A stretch of 64,000 bases of DNA from JAIBDK01 sp965261915 (GCA_965261915.1 CBDHDW010000013.1:1302001-1366000), one strand, 5' to 3'. Counted from the stretch's first letter, positions 1-8,708 are shown. A program made the numbers and translations. Notes: generated by a model from the letters alone, not told the origin.

Positions 1-530
1 TCCGATGGCTTTACAACAACCGTATTGCCTGCCGCCAATGCAGGTGCTAACTTCCACGCCAATATCATCAGTGGTGAATTCCATGGCGTAATCGCAACCA
101 CAACTCCGTAGGGCAAATAATCCGTTACGCTGGTGACACCTGCAACAGCGTTGTCCTGTGCTTCAACCGTCAGTTTACGCGCTTCGTTCGTGAAATGTCG
201 ATACCAAGTATGCAACCCACTGAACTGCCCCCGAACTTCTGTAATCCGTTTACCATTATCGCGCACTTCGGCCTCGACCAACTCTTCCCAACGCGCCTCA
301 AGGACATCTGCAAGACGATCCAATATGTCCGCACGTGCATTTGTATCAGCATCAGCCCAAGTCCCCTTGCGAAACGCCTGATCTGCAGACTTTATAGCCG
401 CATCTGCATCCAAAGCAGTCCCACGCAAAACTTGCGACCACACCCGCCCATTAGCCGGATCGATGCTGTCCAACACCTCACCAATTGCAGGCGTGAACTG
501 ACCGTCGATGAAATGAGTATAATGTTTCAC
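1..530 (-). CDS. Aldehyde dehydrogenase, N-terminal part (runs off the window)
   Basis: NAD(P)-dependent aldehyde dehydrogenase family, which oxidises an aldehyde to its acid. Only about 176 N-terminal residues are in the window. Translation of the minus strand gives the family's Rossmann-side signature, with P-W-N-S-P followed by K-L-A-P-A-L-A-A-G-N and V-V-V-K-P-S near the window edge. The catalytic Cys and Glu lie outside. The GTG start (528-530) overlaps the TGA of the upstream deacylase (GTGA), so the two genes are translationally coupled. In this context it most likely oxidises the aldehyde made by the ThDP decarboxylase encoded divergently at 2751-3868; that link is inference. Confidence 0.85.
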   Translation of the reverse strand, partial: MKHYTHFIDGQFTPAIGEVLDSIDPANGRVWSQVLRGTALDADAAIKSADQAFRKGTWADADTNARADILDRLADVLEARWEELVEAEVRDNGKRITEVRGQFSGLHTWYRHFTNEARKLTVEAQDNAVAGVTSVTDYLPYGVVVAITPWNSPLMILAWKLAPALAAGNTVVVKPS

Positions 531-1546
531 TTAGTTGGTACTCCCAAATTTTGCGCTACAAGTGCTAGCATTTCGCCACGCTGAACCATGCCGCGATTAG
601 TGTGCGCCAAAACAAACCCGTCATGAGGGCATTCCAGCCTGATAGAAGGGCGCACCGGCTCAGTTACGAAATGGAACCAGCCCGCAAAATCACCCGCTTT
701 GACATCTTGCCCGGCACTGATCGCGCGATCATAGATACCCATTGCCGGAGCATATAGCGTATGTTCTGACGCGGCGATTTCAACTTTTCTAGGGGTTGGC
801 CATGGCTCAACTGCACCATCAATCAATCCAAGGTGACGCAACACGCGCAACAACCCCTCTTCCGCCAGATCGGTAATATCTGGATCAACCCCGCCGCCGC
901 CGCCAAGTTCAATTGCGATCATCGGCACCCCGGCGCGTTCTGCAGCTGAATTCACCGAACGGTTGTCATTGTTCACACCAAGCATCCAGATCAGAGGCAG
1001 ACCAAAAACCTCAGCCAGTTCTATATTTTTTTCTCGCAATCCCGGATCGGCCGCTTGGGTCGCCAATGCGCAGGGCTGAAAGAATGAGGCCTTTCCACCA
1101 GAATGTAGATCAACGACCGCATCACACTGTGACAGAATTTTAGTTTCAAGAAAATGCGCTAGCATTTCTGTGGGCCCACCATCCGAATCACCCGGAAACG
1201 CGCGGTTTATGTTAACGCCGTCAAGCGGGGACACGCGCGATGATGCCGCAACGGCTGGGGCATTAAAAGCTGGCATCAATATAACTTGCCCGCTTATATT
1301 GCCTGGTTTTAACTGACAGGCCAGTCGCATTATTGCTGATGGCCCTTCAAATTCATCGCCATGCGTCCCGCCTAAAATCAAAACGATGGGACCATAACCA
1401 CCCTTTATCGAAATAACAGGGATCGGATTATATCCTAAGGGATTAGTGTTGTCCGACCACCGCAACATCAGATCCCCTACCTGCCGTCCTGGCAGGGTCA
1501 GATCGAAATTTAACTTCAATCGGCTTTGAGTGTTTGAGCGCGTCAT
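527..1546 (-). CDS. AstE/AspA-family zinc deacylase, DoeB-like
   Basis: Zinc-dependent carboxypeptidase-like deacylase of the succinylglutamate desuccinylase/aspartoacylase family, 339 aa. These enzymes remove an acyl group from the amino nitrogen of an acidic or diamino acid. Visible motifs are G-G-T-H-G-D-E around residues 59-65 (zinc ligands His62 and Glu65), D-L-H-S-G around 147-150 (His148) and I-E-L-G-G around 212-216 (catalytic Glu213). The N-terminal S-D-N-T-N-P-L-G stretch resembles DoeB, the N-alpha-acetyl-diaminobutyrate deacetylase of ectoine breakdown. However, doeA and doeD are absent, so the substrate is open. It is divergent from the aminotransferase at 1657 and overlaps the dehydrogenase downstream. 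Confidence 0.8.
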   Translation of the reverse strand: MTRSNTQSRLKLNFDLTLPGRQVGDLMLRWSDNTNPLGYNPIPVISIKGGYGPIVLILGGTHGDEFEGPSAIMRLACQLKPGNISGQVILMPAFNAPAVAASSRVSPLDGVNINRAFPGDSDGGPTEMLAHFLETKILSQCDAVVDLHSGGKASFFQPCALATQAADPGLREKNIELAEVFGLPLIWMLGVNNDNRSVNSAAERAGVPMIAIELGGGGGVDPDITDLAEEGLLRVLRHLGLIDGAVEPWPTPRKVEIAASEHTLYAPAMGIYDRAISAGQDVKAGDFAGWFHFVTEPVRPSIRLECPHDGFVLAHTNRGMVQRGEMLALVAQNLGVPTK

Positions 1547-1570
1547 TACCTTATAGATTCCTTAGTTCAC

Positions 1571-1602
1571 AATGCTTATAGCATAATTTTTTCGAAAGTG
1601 AA
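1571..1602. promoter_or_regulatory. Divergent control region with a motif shared with the ABC importer
   Basis: The 110-bp gap between the deacylase and aminotransferase is AT-rich. It contains the near-palindrome ATGCTTATAGCAT, then a T-run, then CGAAAGTGAA. The same order (TATAGCAT, T-run, GAAAGTGAA) recurs at 8714-8734 upstream of the ABC permease. A common regulator, perhaps the LysR at 3855-4751, is inferred. Confidence 0.4.
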
Positions 1603-1656
1603 TTGCCAATTCTATCATTTATGTGATATATCAAAAAAACTTGAATGGAGAACAAC

Positions 1657-2751
1657 ATGGCAGTGACCATAGCAAAGCAAGGTATCAAGAAAATCAAACC
1701 TCATATGATTGGCGGCACGCGGCACGCAGCACCACCTATTTCGATTCAACTGAATTCTAATGAAAGCGTATATGGCCCCTCCCCGCATGCAATTACTGCA
1801 GCAAGGGCTGCCGCTTCTGCACTCGAACGTTATGTTGAAAACGTTGACACGATACTGGCTCCTGCGATTGCTGAACGTTTTGGATTGCAGGCAGAATTAA
1901 TAACAACAGGACAAGGGTCCGACGATTTGCTGGCCAGATTGGCCCGTGGGTATCTGGGGTCAGGTGATGAATTAATCCGCAGTGCCAATGGTTATTTGAA
2001 GGTGCCAAATTACGCGCATGCCAATGATGGCGTTGTGGTCAATGTCCCTGACAATAACTTCAAACCCTCGGTTGACCGGTTGATCGCCGCAATCACCGAA
2101 CAAACCAAAATCGTTTATATAGCTAATCCTGAGAACCCTGCGGGGACTTATTTAACAAGTGCAGAAGTCCGCCGCTTGCATGCGGCCATCCCTAAAACCG
2201 CTTTATTGGTGATTGATGCAGCCTATGAAGAATACGTTGACGCCGATGATTACGAACCCGCCCATATACTAACGCAAGAGGCAGACAATGTCGTAATGTG
2301 CCGGACATTTTCCAAGATTTTCGGGTTGGCGGGCGCACGTGTTGGCTGGCTTTACGGCCCTGCTGATGTTGTTGATACTGTTAAACGGCTGGCCTTGACC
2401 TTCCCTGTGGCGTCAACTTCTGTGGCCGCTGCATTGGCAGCACTGCAAGATCACACACATACAGATTTTGTCTATGAACAGAACTTGAAATCGCGTAGTT
2501 GGTTGACAGCACAATTACAGGATCTGGGATTGGAAGTTATCCCAAGTCAAACCAACTTTGTATTGGTCAAACTGCCTGATCCGGAAAGGTCAGCAGAGGC
2601 ATTGGATCACGCATTGCGCCTGAATGGTGTTGCCTTGCGGCGGATGGCGTCACCCGCTTATCGTGATTACATTCGTATCACCATCGGATTTCCCAAGGAT
2701 TTGGAGCTAGTGATGGATGTGATCCGCACATTTTTGAAAGGAGGTATTTGA
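1657..2751 (+). CDS. PLP-dependent aminotransferase, HisC-like
   Basis: Class I/II fold-type I aminotransferase of the histidinol-phosphate aminotransferase subgroup, 364 aa, which swaps an amino group to give a 2-oxo acid. The Schiff-base lysine lies in T-F-S-K-I-F-G-L-A-G (about Lys220). The upstream N-P-E-N-P-A-G-T (157-164) and D-A-A-Y-E-E-Y (187-193) motifs are the usual substrate and PLP contacts. I chose the start at 1657 because GGAG lies six bases before it; an in-frame ATG at 1645 overlaps that ribosome site. Its stop overlaps the next ATG (TGATG). No his genes are nearby, so a catabolic transamination feeding the two-subunit decarboxylase is more likely than histidine synthesis. 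Confidence 0.85.
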   Translation: MAVTIAKQGIKKIKPHMIGGTRHAAPPISIQLNSNESVYGPSPHAITAARAAASALERYVENVDTILAPAIAERFGLQAELITTGQGSDDLLARLARGYLGSGDELIRSANGYLKVPNYAHANDGVVVNVPDNNFKPSVDRLIAAITEQTKIVYIANPENPAGTYLTSAEVRRLHAAIPKTALLVIDAAYEEYVDADDYEPAHILTQEADNVVMCRTFSKIFGLAGARVGWLYGPADVVDTVKRLALTFPVASTSVAAALAALQDHTHTDFVYEQNLKSRSWLTAQLQDLGLEVIPSQTNFVLVKLPDPERSAEALDHALRLNGVALRRMASPAYRDYIRITIGFPKDLELVMDVIRTFLKGGI

Positions 2752-3299
2752 TGGTAGCTAGTCCAGTACTTCAAGAAGGTGGTATCGAGGTCGCACACCC
2801 TTCGGGTGCCGCTATCATTTCCAATATTAAATCCGCAGGCATTCGTGAAATTGTAGCCGTCCCCGATATTGTCACAAGTGACGGCCTGCTATGGCCCATT
2901 TCACGCGACCCATCTTTCCGACTGACACGGGTCTGCAAAGAAGATGAAGGCGTATCGATCTGCGGCGCCATGTCTTACAACGGAACGCGCGCAATCCTGA
3001 TGATGCAACAAACCGGCTTGATGGACTCGCTCAATGCAGTTCGGGCCATTGCTGTGGATTATGAACTGCCCGTCGTGATGATGGTCGGCTTGCAAGGTAA
3101 AGAGCCCCATCTGCGCCCTGAAAATTCAGGATCGTATGGTGTGCGCATTGTCCAACCTGTTCTTGACGCAATGGAGATTTCTCATTCCCTGATTGAGGAA
3201 CCGGATGATGTCCACCATATTAAACGAGAGATTGATGCAGCCTATGCGGCTTCTCGTCCCCATATTTTTCTAATTGGCCGCGCGCCGGAGACCCCATGA
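2751..3299 (+). CDS. ThDP-dependent decarboxylase, PYR-domain (alpha) subunit, sulfopyruvate/phosphonopyruvate decarboxylase type
   Basis: 182-residue protein corresponding to the N-terminal PYR domain of ThDP decarboxylases. It resembles the alpha subunit of sulfopyruvate decarboxylase (ComD) or half of phosphonopyruvate decarboxylase. The conserved glutamate that activates ThDP is in C-K-E-D-E-G, around residue 66. The start is fixed by GGAGG six bases upstream and by the TGATG overlap with the aminotransferase; a TTG three bases earlier is not needed. It overlaps the beta gene by ATGA, so both subunits are coupled. Expected role: non-oxidative decarboxylation of a 3-substituted pyruvate to an aldehyde. 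The exact substrate cannot be read from sequence. Confidence 0.8.
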   Translation: MVASPVLQEGGIEVAHPSGAAIISNIKSAGIREIVAVPDIVTSDGLLWPISRDPSFRLTRVCKEDEGVSICGAMSYNGTRAILMMQQTGLMDSLNAVRAIAVDYELPVVMMVGLQGKEPHLRPENSGSYGVRIVQPVLDAMEISHSLIEEPDDVHHIKREIDAAYAASRPHIFLIGRAPETP

Positions 3300-3868
3300 C
3301 CCTACGCAGAGACCACGCCCTACAGGCTTTGATCCCGCATGTTCGCGATGAAGATATCGTTGTGGCAGTTTACCAATCAAACTTTGACTGGATGGCCTTA
3401 AATCCCCGCCCGCTAAACTACGTGGCAGTCGGCGCAATGGGACAGGCATCATCGCATGCACTGGGTCTTGCATTGGCAAATCCCGAAAGGCGTGTGTTTG
3501 TTTTTGACGGGGACGGCAGTTTGCTGATGAATCTCGGTACGTTGGTTACAATCGCCCACGCAAAGGTTTCAAATCTGCATCATTTCCTGTTTGCCAATCG
3601 GGTTTACGAAGTAAATGGGTCGCATCCTTTACCTGGTGGGGGTACTGTCGATTTTGTCGGAATGGCACAGGCCGCCGGTTATGTCGGGTCTCGTAGCTTT
3701 AACAATTTGGATAAATTCAAATCCGCTGTTCCAGGATTATTGGAACAACCGGGGCCACAAATGAATGTTATGGAAATTGTTGCAGGCGATCCCTACCCGC
3801 GCGACTACGATTATATCCACAGCGCAAAAGCACGCAAAACCTTTCGTGACGCTCTCAATCAACCTTGA
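3296..3868 (+). CDS. ThDP-dependent decarboxylase, PP-domain (beta) subunit
   Basis: 190-residue partner carrying the ThDP/Mg-binding PP domain. The signature G-D-G-S-L-L-M-N starts near residue 72, and the downstream Asn of the ThDP motif falls in F-A-N-R-V-Y. This matches ComE or the C-terminal half of phosphonopyruvate decarboxylase. It is translated through an ATGA overlap with the alpha subunit, the last gene of the rightward operon. Its 3' end overlaps the 3' end of the LysR gene by 14 bp on the opposite strand. With the aminotransferase it would turn an amino acid such as cysteate or phosphonoalanine into a 2-oxo acid and then an aldehyde; that assignment is inference. Confidence 0.8.
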   Translation: MTLRRDHALQALIPHVRDEDIVVAVYQSNFDWMALNPRPLNYVAVGAMGQASSHALGLALANPERRVFVFDGDGSLLMNLGTLVTIAHAKVSNLHHFLFANRVYEVNGSHPLPGGGTVDFVGMAQAAGYVGSRSFNNLDKFKSAVPGLLEQPGPQMNVMEIVAGDPYPRDYDYIHSAKARKTFRDALNQP

Positions 3869-4751
3869 CACTCTGGCGTGCGATCTGAAGGAAGTCTTCG
3901 GCAACCGCGGATAGCGGCCTGCGCTTTGACCAAATCAGCACTGCACGAAAGTTTAAAGGTGCTTTGAACGGTAAAACGATGCAATCGGGCAGTGCCTTTT
4001 GGTAGGCCGCTCCCGTCCCCACTACGGACACCCCAAGCCCGCGGGACACCAAATGACAAATCGCATCGGTGGTACGTGTTTCATATTGCATGCGCCGTGT
4101 AATACCATACGATTCAAACAGATTATCGATTTCAAATCGAAAGCGCGAAGTTGACATATAGGAAATAAAGCTTTCTCCAGCCAAATCTTCGGGGCAGATT
4201 ACTTTTTTGCTTACGAGGTGGTGGCCTTTGGGCATCACGCAAAAAACATCGTTCTTACCAACGACCAAGCTGTCGAAAGACGGGTTCAATGTTTCTGACG
4301 TGGTGATTCCGAAATCGAAGTTCTGGGACACCATCCATTCAACGGCATCATCGGCGGGGCCGATTTCCATCTTGATCATGGCCTCTTTATGCTTGCTGGC
4401 AAAAGTGCTGATTAAATCAGGCGCAACAATGGTTGAAAATGTTGGGGTGGTCGCAATATTCAACCGGGCATGGCCAAAATTTCCGATGGCAATGGCGGCC
4501 TCTTTTATGTGCTCCATGCCACTGATCGCTTGGCGAACTTCATTCGCCAGAAGACGCGCTTCTTCTGTTGGCTCCAATACTCGGCCAGAGCGTTGAAATA
4601 GACAAAACCCGACTTCGGATTCCAAATCTGATATCAACCGGCTGACTGCGGGTTGAGAGATGCCGAGCATAGCTGCGGCTTCAGTTACGGTACCCGTTGA
4701 GACAACTGTTCGAAATGCGTCTACTTGTCTAAATGTAATTTTCATCATCAT
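3855..4751 (-). CDS. LysR-family transcriptional regulator
   Basis: LysR-type regulator of about 298 aa, with an N-terminal winged HTH (F-R-Q-V-D-A-F, A-A-A-M-L-G-I-S-Q-P-A-V-S-R) and a C-terminal periplasmic-binding-like effector domain. I set the start at the first of three consecutive ATGs at 4751; the open frame extends upstream but lacks a ribosome site. It lies tail-to-tail with the decarboxylase operon. Its promoter side now faces an IS cluster. Before those insertions its divergent neighbour would have been the ABC importer starting at 8816, the normal LysR arrangement. Effector unknown. Confidence 0.85.
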   Translation of the reverse strand: MMMKITFRQVDAFRTVVSTGTVTEAAAMLGISQPAVSRLISDLESEVGFCLFQRSGRVLEPTEEARLLANEVRQAISGMEHIKEAAIAIGNFGHARLNIATTPTFSTIVAPDLISTFASKHKEAMIKMEIGPADDAVEWMVSQNFDFGITTSETLNPSFDSLVVGKNDVFCVMPKGHHLVSKKVICPEDLAGESFISYMSTSRFRFEIDNLFESYGITRRMQYETRTTDAICHLVSRGLGVSVVGTGAAYQKALPDCIVLPFKAPLNFRAVLIWSKRRPLSAVAEDFLQIARQSVKVD

Positions 4752-4877
4752 CTTATGACCTAATTTTCCGAACTTTAACAATAAATCCGATTCGCAAATA
4801 GGGTCGAATATTTTTAGCACCTCGACGTTTCGAGTGGATTAGGCGATGTTTCAGTTTAGCCCTTTTCAGGAAAACGG

Positions 4878-5231
4878 ATGCAGAAAAATAACGTCTTAAT
4901 GCTCGGCCTTGGCCTGGCCTCGCGGTGGAAATTACTTGACCAGCATCTTGATATCGAAGCCTCTCCAAACGAACTTCAATTAAACCTTGGAACGGAGCGG
5001 GGCACATAGTTTCAATGCCCAAAGTGGGCAAAATTGTGTCCGGCTCATGATGACCAACAGAAGACGTGGCGACACCTGAATTTCTTTCAGCACCACGGCT
5101 ATATAACGGCGAAAGTGCGCCGTATTAAATGCGCTGAACAGGGCGTTCATTTGATCGTGATTCCCTGGGCGCGTCCCGAAAGTGGGTTCACGCGCCTGTT
5201 TGAACAAGTGGCTCTGTCTCTTGTTCGAGAA
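4878..5231 (+). pseudogene. ISL3-family transposase, N-terminal fragment with in-frame stop
   Basis: The frame from ATG 4878 reads like the N-terminus of ISL3 transposases: a short helical start, a damaged zinc-finger stretch (C-P-K-W-A-K-L-C-P), then R-H-L-N-F-F-Q-H and P-W-A-R-P-E-S-G-F-T. A TAG at 5007-5009 interrupts it. The fragment ends near 5231, where the frame continues without break into IS3 OrfA sequence, giving a chance chimera. No ISL3 termini or catalytic core remain. Confidence 0.75.
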
Positions 5232-5499
5232 AGGCCAAGAAGATACAGCGACGAGTTTCGCCGTGATGCAGTAGGCATCGCAACTACTAGCGGTTTAACG
5301 CGACCTCAAGTTTCGTCTGATTTGGGGGTTGGGCTTTCAACGTTGAACAAGTGGGTACAAAAGCATCAGCATGATGATTTGATGTCTGGGCCACATGACG
5401 ATGTTGAGAAAGAGAACACACGCCTTCGCAAAGAAGTCCGCCTGCTGAAGGAAAGGGAAGTATTAAAAAAGCTACCATCTTCTTTGCAGGCCAAAACCG
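5232..5499 (+). pseudogene. IS3-family OrfA remnant
   Basis: HTH-type OrfA of an IS3 element: R-Y-S-D-E-F-R-R-D-A-V at the start, then a helix-turn-helix and a leucine-zipper-like tail (E-N-T-R-L-R-K-E-V). The first residues and left terminus are missing because of the junction with the ISL3 fragment. Near 5470 one base is missing after the A-run, so the frame leaves the usual K-K-A-T ending. The normal OrfA frame resumes one register away and stops in an ATGA overlap with OrfB at 5500. Confidence 0.75.
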
Positions 5500-5679
5500 A
5501 TGAGATTTGTATCCATCGAAGCCTGGAAAGAAGAATGGCCAGCCGAATTTCTCTGCAAAATCATGCGGGTTACATCGCGTGGCTTTCGAGCGTGGCGTGT
5601 ACGTCCAATAAGCCAGCGACAGCAGGACGACGCGGTGATTCTAGCACACATTCGCGAACAGCACCGCCTTAGTTTGCAG

Positions 5680-7329
5680 CCCCAATCCCCAGATAGAAAT
5701 CTCTTAAACGCAGGAAGCCTTGGCTGTATAATGGTTTGCTCTCAAACCCACCATCACCCAATGGGTGCACAGCTCAAGGCTGATGACTATTCTACCCTAC
5801 AAACTCGATACAACGAACGATTTACTCACCTCTCGTGCCGGTTTATTGGCGATTGCTCAACTAATGGACTCCCTGAACCTGTCTGAGCGAATCGACAAGC
5901 ACTTCCCCCAGCCTAAAAGCAATCGTGGGTATAAGCCCTCGGAGTTCATCAAGACCCTCATCCTGATGCAGCATGAAGGCAGTTTTCACCTGGATGAGGT
6001 TCGCAACCTTCAGGATGATGAAGCACTGCGCACCGTGCTGGATCTCAAGAAACTTCCCCAGGCGACCACGATTGGAGATTGGCTCAGGCGAATGGGAAGC
6101 CAGCCGCAAATCCAGGCTGCCTGGGTAAAGGTGAATAAAGCCTTATTAAAGGTAGCCTTGCATCGCTGTAAGGAAGTCACACTGGACATTGATGCCACTG
6201 AAATTGTTGCCCATAAAGCGGGTGCACGGTGGACTTACAACAAGCACAAGGGCTTTATGCCGATGGTCGGGCATATTGCGGAAACCGGGCAGATCGTGGC
6301 CGTGGATTTCCGTCACGGCAATGTGCCGCCAGCGAAAGATAATAAGCCGTTTATCCAGCAATGCCAGCAGTCGCTCCCGGAAGACTGTACCGTGAAGGCG
6401 TTGCGTATTGATGCCGCCGGCTACCAAACAAAAGTCATTGAGTATTGTGATAAGCAGGGTATCGAGTATGCCATTCGCGCCAAGACCAGCGCCGCACTGC
6501 GCGCGCAGATAGCAGCGGCAAGCGCTTCGGACTGGCCGCCTTTGCTGGATAAAAAAGGCAAAGCGGTCAATGGTCAGGATACCTACCGCACCAGTTTCTG
6601 CATCGGTGAGTATGAAAAACCCTTCACCCTTATCATTCAGAGAACAGCCGTTACCGGCCAGGCGAGTCTGGATTTAGATTCATCAGATAACTCAGAAAAC
6701 AGTTCAGAGGAAATAAACTCAGGTGCTTATATTTATCGTGCGATTGCCACTAATCGGGATAGCCTTAGCGATAGCGAGATTGTTCACTGGTACAATCAAC
6801 GTGCCGAGGATAGCGAGAACCGGATTAAGGAACTGAAGCGGGATTTTGGCGGTGACACCCTGCCGTGTTCAGATTTTGCTGCCAATGTGCTGTACTTTTT
6901 AATCTCCGCACTCTCCTACAATCTATGTGCCCTCATGCGTCAGTTGCTGCCGGGGGAGTTGTCCCGGCACCGTGCGATAACTCTGCGCTGGCGTCTGTAC
7001 GCCATCGCGGCAAAAGTGGTCAGGACGGGACGTCAACTCTTGGTAAAAATGCGGGAAAACCACCGACGACTACTGGAACGAGTGCTGCTGGCACTGAAGG
7101 AGTTTGAAGCGCCGCCCATTTAACCCGACATAGAACAAGAATAACGGCTTCTGCAGGACAGGTGCGTCAAAAATAGCCGATTTAGCACTGATAATGCACC
7201 GAACAGCGGTTTTTGAGTAAACCTCTCGGCACTAGCTACCATAATTTGCTGTAATGGCCAGCCACAAGGCTTGAAAGAGGGATTCACCGAGCCCTGAAGC
7301 GCTGATGCTACTCTATCTGGGGATTTGGG
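5680..7329 (+). mobile_element. Complete IS1380-family insertion sequence
   Basis: A 1650-bp element with terminal inverted repeats. The left end is CCCCAATCCCCAGATAGA and the right end, reverse complemented, is CCCAAATCCCCAGATAGA (one mismatch). It is flanked by the direct repeat TGCAG at 5675-5679 and 7330-7334. It carries one transposase gene and sits inside an IS3 orfB. The near-perfect ends and intact gene suggest a recent insertion. Confidence 0.92.
5783..7123 (+). CDS. IS1380-family transposase
   Basis: DDE transposase of the IS1380 family, about 446 aa, close to the family's usual 420-450. The first catalytic Asp lies in V-T-L-D-I-D-A-T-E, the second in A-L-R-I-D-A-A-G-Y, and the Glu in Q-R-A-E-D-S-E-N-R-I-K-E-L. 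I prefer the ATG at 5783; a GTG six codons upstream is possible. The reading frame is intact, unlike the other IS1380 copies in this window, which belong to a different subtype with a different terminal repeat. Confidence 0.9.
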   Translation: MTILPYKLDTTNDLLTSRAGLLAIAQLMDSLNLSERIDKHFPQPKSNRGYKPSEFIKTLILMQHEGSFHLDEVRNLQDDEALRTVLDLKKLPQATTIGDWLRRMGSQPQIQAAWVKVNKALLKVALHRCKEVTLDIDATEIVAHKAGARWTYNKHKGFMPMVGHIAETGQIVAVDFRHGNVPPAKDNKPFIQQCQQSLPEDCTVKALRIDAAGYQTKVIEYCDKQGIEYAIRAKTSAALRAQIAAASASDWPPLLDKKGKAVNGQDTYRTSFCIGEYEKPFTLIIQRTAVTGQASLDLDSSDNSENSSEEINSGAYIYRAIATNRDSLSDSEIVHWYNQRAEDSENRIKELKRDFGGDTLPCSDFAANVLYFLISALSYNLCALMRQLLPGELSRHRAITLRWRLYAIAAKVVRTGRQLLVKMRENHRRLLERVLLALKEFEAPPI

Positions 7330-8043
7330 TGCAGAGTTATGGTCGGCCACGGATGACAGAAGAATTATAGGAACAGGGCTTAACAGTTGGGCATCGGCGG
7401 GTCGGGCGTTTGATGCGTGAGAATGGCATCAAGATCATCAGAACCCAAAGATACAAAGTCACGACAGATAGTAACCATGCCTTCAGTATTGCTCCGAACC
7501 TGCTGGATCAGGATTTCTCTGCTGATGGGCCAAATCAGAAGTGGCTGGCGACATATCCTATATCTGGACAAACGAAGGCTGGTTGTACTTGGCGGTTATT
7601 CTTGATCTGTACTCCCGACGCGTTATCGGTTGGGCTGTCAGTAACCGAATGAAGCGCGATTTGGCTATCCGAGCACTGGATATGGCCGTAGCCTTGCGCC
7701 GACCACCCAAAGGCTACATTCATCACACAGATCGCGGGTCGCAATATTGTTCAAACGAATATCAGAAGCGCTTATCTAAGTATGATTTAGAAGTATCCAT
7801 GAGTGGCAAGGGAAATTGTTATGGCAATTCCATGGTCGAAACATTCTTCAAATCCCTCAAGGCAGAGCTGATTTGGCGCAACCGGTGGGAAACAAGAAGG
7901 CAGGCTGAAGGAGCCATATTCCAATACATCAATGGATTTTATAACTCACGCCGCCGCCACTCATCGTTGGGCGGAAAAAGTCCCTTGGCTTTTAAAAGAA
8001 AGGCCGCTTAAATGAAATCAAAGGTCGGAACAAAAGTGTGACA

Positions 8044-8706
8044 AGACCAGATATAGTCGGCGCCCTTCTGAGCCTCGTACCAGGCCATGACCTCCGGACG
8101 GGAGTAATGCCCGTCACCGCGCAGCAGTATCTGCGTTTTTGGCCAGTGCATGCGGATGCGCCAGACCTGCGCGACGTGATCCGGATGTCCTACGAGATGA
8201 TCGACATCTATTGCGACAGCGACACCGCGCCCCGGAAGCGATCACGTTGGATATTGACGAGACCAACCTTGGCCTCTGGAGTTTTGCCGAGCGCCATCTT
8301 GAAAGCGGGGTCGTGGCACAGGTGGTCCAGATCGTTGGCGTCCTCATATTCCGGCCGCAATCGCAAGATAGCGGGCGAACAAAATGTCCGGGAGCAGATG
8401 CTGCACGCGTGTCGGATCGCGGGCATCGGGGATAAGCGTCGCGCAATCCCAAGCCGTTTCTCGGCTTGGGCAAGCAGCAGAACGCCAGCATCCGAGGTGA
8501 TTTTTCCACCGTCAAACGCGGCGGTGACTTTTTTACCGGAAATGGCTGGAAATGCGGGGAAAACTGGGGCAATATCGGTCATGGCAGTGGCGCACTTTCT
8601 GTCCAGTGTATCGGATGGCTGGTATACCATATTCTTTACACGATATCAGATGGTTACGCTCCGCTGCCAATTAAAAATCGCTGCTCCGGTGAATAATTCG
8701 GGCTAA
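8044..8706 (-). pseudogene. Rearranged IS1380-type relic (second subtype)
   Basis: Minus-strand reading from 8590 gives the IS1380 N-terminus (F-D-G-G-K-I-T-S-D-A-G-V-L-L-L-A-Q-A). From 8160 down to 8044 it gives a later part (H-W-P-K-T-Q-I-L-L-R-G-D-G-H-Y). The block between, about 8161-8270, encodes the intervening part (R-D-V-I-R-M-S-Y-E-M-I-D-I-Y) on the opposite strand. The outer terminus, GGTGAATAATTCGGGCTA, is at 8689-8706. No functional transposase is possible. Confidence 0.75.
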
Positions 8707-8708
8707 GC

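Larger units (their letters stand above)
5500..8011 (+). pseudogene. IS3-family OrfB transposase, split by an IS1380 element
   Basis: The two outer parts (5500-5679 and 7335-8011) form one IS3 OrfB, a DDE integrase. The right part shows D-L-Y-S-R-R-V-I-G-W, H-T-D-R-G-S-Q-Y and the terminal Y-N-S-R-R-R-H-S-S-L-G motif. Joining the parts across the 5-bp duplication is in frame (L-S-L-Q then S-Y-G-R-P-R). The gene was already dead: a TAG lies at 7368-7370 and a one-base loss near 7543 shifts the frame. The element's right terminus is near 8043. Confidence 0.85.

Noticed and set aside
527..1546. Ectoine degradation (doeABCD) locus
   Set aside because: Only the deacylase resembles DoeB; ectoine hydrolase and the DoeD-type transaminase are absent, and a split decarboxylase does not belong to that pathway.
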